Source: JALXCG01 sp026991065 [NCBI: Gemmatimonadota bacterium]
GTDB lineage: Bacteria > GCA-2686955
NCBI GenBank assembly: GCA_026991065.1
Contig: JALXCG010000029.1
Span: forward strand, 1-9,076
Direction: 5' to 3'
DNA length: 9,076 bases
Shown here piece by piece: positions 5,506 to 9,076 of this stretch (its first letter is position 1; every line of letters begins with the position of its first letter). The position numbers were made by a program, and so were the translations under genes. The notes below the pieces were generated by a model. It did not search any database, was not told the DNA's origin, and saw nothing but the letters and a program-made list of their open reading frames with translations.

Positions 5506-7101
5506 ATGAGATCCCGTTTCCTGCCCTGCTCCCCCCTCCTCTGCACCCTTCTCCCTCTGGCACTCGCCTCTCCCGCACTGGGGCAATCCGGCGCCATCCT
5601 GCAGGAATTTGCCGGGCAGACCTACTGGGAGGGATTCGCCGGAACGCTCGACGGCTGCGGTGACATCGACGGCGACGGGGTTCCCGACCTGGTGATCGGT
5701 GACGACACCTACGCCGGCTTCGGCGGCCATGTTCGCGCCTACTCCGGCGCTACCGGGGCCGAACTGTGGAGCTGGAGCGGCTTCGCCCAGGGCGACGCGG
5801 TCGCCGGTGCCGGCGATGTGGATGCCGACGGCACTCCGGACATCATCGTCGGCGATCTCTTCGCCTCTCTACCGATCATCAAGGCGGGCGCTGCCTATGT
5901 CTATTCCGGCGCCACCGGGGCACTCTTGCACGAATTCATCGGGGACACCGGAGACGGCTATCTCGGAAGATCGGTGGATGGCGTGGGCGACATCGATGGC
6001 GACGGCGCCGCGGATCTGATCATCGGCGCCGACGGCGTCGGCAACATCCGCGCTTTCGGCGGTGCCGCCTACGTCCGGTCCGGCCTCACCGGAGCCCTTC
6101 TTTTCCAGATCGACGGGACCAAGGATCACGGCTACCTGGGCTCCAGCGTAGCAGGAACCGGTGACACCAACGGCGACGGCATCGGCGACTTCCTGGTCGG
6201 CGCATACGGGGAAGACCGCTGGGGCTACAACACCGGTGCCGCCTATCTCTACTCCGGGGCCGACGCCTCTCTTCTTCACTCCTGGACCGGCTTGAACCAG
6301 AACAATCGCTTCGGCGAGGCCGTAGCCGCGACCGGCGACCTGGATGGCGACGGTTCCGGCGATCTGGCGATCGCGGCGCCGGGCGCCGGGCCAAACGGGC
6401 AGGTGTATCTCTACTCCGGCGCCACGGGGCAACTGCTCTTCACCCTGGAGGGGCAGGATCCCGGCGAAGTGTTCGGCAAAAGCGTCGCCGGCGCCGGTGA
6501 CGTAGACGGCGATGGCACCAGCGACGTTATTGTCGGTTCCGACCGCTACTACACACCGGGTGGCTATAGCGGCATCGTCCGCGTCTTCTCCGGCGTCGAC
6601 GGCCACCTGCTGCAGTATTTCACCGCCGGCCTCGAAGTCGGTCGGCTCGGTCTGGCCGTGGCCGGCCCCGGCGATCTGGATGGCGATGGCCGCGCCGATC
6701 TGCTGGCCGGAGCGCCGGAAGTCGAAGTGCCGGGGCTCAACGAGGCCGGGGTTGCCTACCTCTTCTCCGGCCAGCGTGAAGGGGTTCTGTTGGAAGTCGC
6801 CAACCTGCAAGCCGGCGGCACTGCCACCCTGCGCCTCTACGGTGCCGACCCCACCAGTTCCGCGCTCTTCGCCTATTCCCTCACCGGCGCCGGCCCCACC
6901 CCGACCCCCTATGGCGATGCTGAATTGAGCGCGCCGATCCAGAGTTTGCCACCGGTTCTCTGCGATGCCAACGGCATGGCCGAGATTCAGGTGAGCGTTC
7001 CCGGCTCCGCCGCCGGAGTCCTGCTCTGGGCCCAGGCCGCCGAACTGTACGCCGGAGGCGGCGGCGTTCTCACGCAACCGCTGGCGCTCGAAGTTCACTG
7101 A
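5506..7101 (+). CDS. Secreted seven-repeat FG-GAP (integrin-alpha-like) beta-propeller protein
   Basis: This 531-residue protein has an N-terminal signal peptide: basic MRSR, a hydrophobic core at about 11-22, and likely cleavage after Ala-Leu-Gly at 26. Seven calcium-loop motifs of the form DxDxDGxxD begin at residues 53, 104, 162, 220, 278, 332 and 390, mostly 58 residues apart. Each is followed by a hydrophobic strand such as LVIGD or DLAIAAP, and most blades also carry a YSGATG-type strand. Seven repeats is the number needed to close one integrin-alpha-type propeller. Residues about 425-531 form a separate small beta domain ending in LEVH, with one Cys at 486; this tail style is common in planctomycete-like secreted proteins (from memory, not searched). 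AAAGG lies 7 nt before the ATG. The role may be adhesion, surface display or matrix binding; no enzymatic motif is visible. It is transcribed convergently with the S8 protease. The domain call is firm, the role is not. Confidence 0.9.
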   Translation: MRSRFLPCSPLLCTLLPLALASPALGQSGAILQEFAGQTYWEGFAGTLDGCGDIDGDGVPDLVIGDDTYAGFGGHVRAYSGATGAELWSWSGFAQGDAVAGAGDVDADGTPDIIVGDLFASLPIIKAGAAYVYSGATGALLHEFIGDTGDGYLGRSVDGVGDIDGDGAADLIIGADGVGNIRAFGGAAYVRSGLTGALLFQIDGTKDHGYLGSSVAGTGDTNGDGIGDFLVGAYGEDRWGYNTGAAYLYSGADASLLHSWTGLNQNNRFGEAVAATGDLDGDGSGDLAIAAPGAGPNGQVYLYSGATGQLLFTLEGQDPGEVFGKSVAGAGDVDGDGTSDVIVGSDRYYTPGGYSGIVRVFSGVDGHLLQYFTAGLEVGRLGLAVAGPGDLDGDGRADLLAGAPEVEVPGLNEAGVAYLFSGQREGVLLEVANLQAGGTATLRLYGADPTSSALFAYSLTGAGPTPTPYGDAELSAPIQSLPPVLCDANGMAEIQVSVPGSAAGVLLWAQAAELYAGGGGVLTQPLALEVH

Positions 7102-7104
7102 GTC

Positions 7105-7142
7105 GCTTGCGGATCGCCGCGACGCAGCGGCGACCCGCAAGC
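7105..7142. terminator. Probable bidirectional hairpin between convergent genes
   Basis: GCTTGCGG (7105-7112) pairs with CCGCAAGC (7135-7142). An inner stem, CGCCGC (7115-7120) with GCGGCG (7127-7132), continues it across a small symmetric internal loop, giving 14 base pairs. It begins 3 bp after the propeller stop codon and ends 13 bp before the protease stop. A run of four As at 7143-7146 follows on the plus strand, not Ts, so it is not a textbook U-tract terminator in either direction. Confidence 0.55.
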
Positions 7143-7155
7143 AAAAGCGCGCCGC

Positions 7156-9076
7156 TTACGGCAGCGGCGCCTCAATCACATGGCGCTCCGTTACGTTGAA
7201 GCTGAAGACACCGTAGTCGGGCGCACCCACCGGATGGGAACCGGCGTTGGGCTCCTGCCACATATCCTCAGCCCGGTAGTAGTACTCCACCAGCGAGCCC
7301 GCCGGCTGTCCCGGAATCTGCCCGCTCACCCAGTCGTTGCCGATCGGAGTCAGCGCCACCTCCTGCCAGGCGCCTCCATCCACGCGATAAAACACCGAGG
7401 CCCAACCGATGCCGTAGTCGTCGGCGAGCTGCGCCCCCACGGTGTAGCTGCCACGCGCCGGCCCACTGGGGATCTCGATCGCATCGACAAAATAGGGCGG
7501 CTCGATATCGTCTGGAGTGGTCACCTTGAGGTCATCGACCCACCACTTGGCCCAATTGACGAAGAAGCGGTCGGCGGTGATACCGAAGCGGACCCGCAAC
7601 GCGCCATCCCCGACATTGGGAAGTTCGATCTCCTGCGGTGACCACGGACGATAGAGCGGATCCGACATCCAGTCAAAAACCCAGCCGCGTTTCCAGGTGG
7701 CGCCGTTATCCACCGAGACATCGACCCGCATGTCGGTGAAAAGCTCCTCCTGCAGGTTGTAGGCGTGCCAGAAAGCGAGGGTTGCGGTATTGAAGCCCGA
7801 CAGATCGATCGGATCGCGCAGCGTGACATACTCCCAACTGTTGGTCGGACCGCCACTGAACATGGCGTGAGTGGGCGAGTGGGAAGATTGCGTGGAAAGG
7901 TCCCAGTTCTGCTCCGTGTTCCAGAGCAGGTCGAAGGAGTCCGGGTCCGCATACTCCAGTTGGTCCAGGTGCAGCAGCACCGGCGGTGGCGGCGAGCCGA
8001 CCGTGAAGCGCAGCGGCACCACCTGGTCGAAGTCGACGCTGTCGCCATCGGCGTGAACCGCCAGGCCCAGCTCCACACTGTGACCACCGGGCGTCAGGTC
8101 GTGCGCCCAGATGCGGATCGGGGAGTCGAGATTGTTCCCACTCTCCTCGGGGGCCAGGTCTCCGTAGTCGGAGAGCGCCGCATCCACAGTCAGGTAGTTG
8201 TCGTGAGAGTCCGCCACGATCCGGGTGTTGTAAGCGGTTTGGCCACCGATATTCTTCAACTCCACCAGAACCGACGCGCTTTCCCCGGCGTCCAACTTGC
8301 CATCACCATTGCCGCCGGGCGGAGAATCGTCGAGCTGGGTCTGCACCACGCGCACCCAGGGGGCATTCAGCGGCGCGGTGGATTCGAGCGCCGACCACAC
8401 GTCCAGACGGCCCCAACCGTAGTCATTGTTGGGGTAGGGGTCGCCCGCGGGCGGTTGCACCGAACTGTCGAGCAGAATGTCATAGAGGAGATCGGGAGTG
8501 AGAGTCGGGTTTTTCTCGCAAAGCAGCGCCACCGCACCGGCCATGTGCGGCGTGGCCATGGAGGTGCCGCTCCAGGTGTCGTAGCGGTTGTTGGGCAGGC
8601 AGGAGCGTACATTCTCGCCCGGAGCGGAGAGATCCGGCTTGATCAGATTCCAATCGGGACGGAACCAGGTACTCGGGTCGTTCCAGGGGTTTCGGTTGGG
8701 GGCCGGCCCGCGCGAGGACCAGGAGGAGATCAGGTCCCGGGAGTTGGTCGACCCAACGCCGAGAACCACCGAGTAGTTGCCCGGCGTTCCGGCCGAACCG
8801 GTGCCCGGCCCCTCGTTGCCGTTGGCGCAGACGGGCAGGATGTCGATGGTGAGATAGGTGGCGAAAACATCCCAGAAGGAGGTGCTGGTGCGGTCGGTCG
8901 AGCCCCAGGAGTTGGAGCAGACCCGCACATCCACCTCCGGCTTGAGCCCGCCGATAAACTCCAGCCCCTGAATGATCTGGTGGTCATAGCCGGAACCGCC
9001 GGAATCGAGCACCTTGGCGGTGACGAACTTGGCTCCCGGTGCCACACCGATGTCGTTGCCGAAGGGCCCCAGGCCG
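7156..9076 (-). CDS. Subtilisin-like (S8) exported serine protease, 5'-truncated by window edge
   Basis: About 639 C-terminal residues are visible; the frame is still open at the window edge and the catalytic Asp and His lie outside. Residue numbers here count from the GTG at 9043-9045, which is an internal codon (preceded by GLGPFGNDIG), not the true start. The protease core shows GVAPGAKFVTAKVLD, the oxyanion Asn77 in CANGNEGPG, SSRGP (110-114), DLSAPGENV, and the catalytic Ser162 in SGTSMATPHMAG. A beta domain at about 228-350 contains NGDGKLDAGES and resembles CARDB-like adhesion or spacer domains. A jelly-roll, MAM-like segment spans about 358-510 (WDLSTQSSHSPTHAM through WWVDDLKV). A final beta domain spans about 515-620 (YRVDGGAWQ, LVEYYYRAED) with the tail ending APLP. 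No C-terminal FlgD-type or PEP-CTERM sorting signal is present. Likely role: extracellular protein degradation or processing. Family certain, domain names for the C-terminal part tentative. Confidence 0.93.
   Translation of the reverse strand, partial: GLGPFGNDIGVAPGAKFVTAKVLDSGGSGYDHQIIQGLEFIGGLKPEVDVRVCSNSWGSTDRTSTSFWDVFATYLTIDILPVCANGNEGPGTGSAGTPGNYSVVLGVGSTNSRDLISSWSSRGPAPNRNPWNDPSTWFRPDWNLIKPDLSAPGENVRSCLPNNRYDTWSGTSMATPHMAGAVALLCEKNPTLTPDLLYDILLDSSVQPPAGDPYPNNDYGWGRLDVWSALESTAPLNAPWVRVVQTQLDDSPPGGNGDGKLDAGESASVLVELKNIGGQTAYNTRIVADSHDNYLTVDAALSDYGDLAPEESGNNLDSPIRIWAHDLTPGGHSVELGLAVHADGDSVDFDQVVPLRFTVGSPPPPVLLHLDQLEYADPDSFDLLWNTEQNWDLSTQSSHSPTHAMFSGGPTNSWEYVTLRDPIDLSGFNTATLAFWHAYNLQEELFTDMRVDVSVDNGATWKRGWVFDWMSDPLYRPWSPQEIELPNVGDGALRVRFGITADRFFVNWAKWWVDDLKVTTPDDIEPPYFVDAIEIPSGPARGSYTVGAQLADDYGIGWASVFYRVDGGAWQEVALTPIGNDWVSGQIPGQPAGSLVEYYYRAEDMWQEPNAGSHPVGAPDYGVFSFNVTERHVIEAPLP

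Noticed and set aside
5869-7140. A 423-codon minus-strand frame opposite the FG-GAP gene
   Set aside because: Its periodic Gly/Ala/Val-rich product merely mirrors the repeats of the real gene on the plus strand.

Overview
The window is GC-rich bacterial DNA. It probably comes from an uncultured or environmental Gram-negative lineage that exports many large multidomain proteins. The seven-bladed FG-GAP propeller protein and its C-terminal style recall Planctomycetota or FCB/Eisenbacteria-like genomes. That placement is inference from protein style only; no marker gene in the window fixes a phylum.

Layout. (1) 1-329, minus: the start of an unrecognised secreted-protein gene that runs off the left edge. 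A strong Shine-Dalgarno and ATG are separated from the signal peptide by seven perfect copies of a 7-bp repeat. At this copy number the ATG is out of frame with the body, so the gene looks like a phase-variable gene caught OFF. (2) 408-1040, plus: a decayed AAA-like ATPase / PD-(D/E)XK nuclease-type gene with a frameshift and an internal deletion. (3) 1063-2043, minus: an intact UDP-glucuronate decarboxylase (UDP-xylose synthase). (4) 2315-5101, plus: an Rrf2-family, NsrR-like Fe-S regulator (TTG start) followed by a quinol-dependent nitric oxide reductase. This is a classical NO sensing and detoxification pair. A 13-bp box is repeated with one mismatch, in opposite orientation, upstream of each gene and is a candidate operator. 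(5) 5102-5505: non-coding, with a very strong intrinsic terminator and, nearer the next gene, a 15-bp AT-rich palindrome. (6) 5506-7101, plus: an exported seven-repeat FG-GAP (integrin-alpha-like) beta-propeller protein. (7) 7156-9076, minus: a convergent, 5'-truncated subtilisin-like (S8) exported protease with several beta domains.

How the genes relate. The NO regulator and reductase form one functional unit: NO damages the regulator's cluster, repression is relieved, and the reductase converts NO to N2O at the membrane. The decarboxylase would supply UDP-xylose for a glycan. The three exported proteins point to an active cell surface or secretome. No mobile element, CRISPR array, tRNA or rRNA was seen. 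The most unusual element is the heptanucleotide-repeat switch at the left end.
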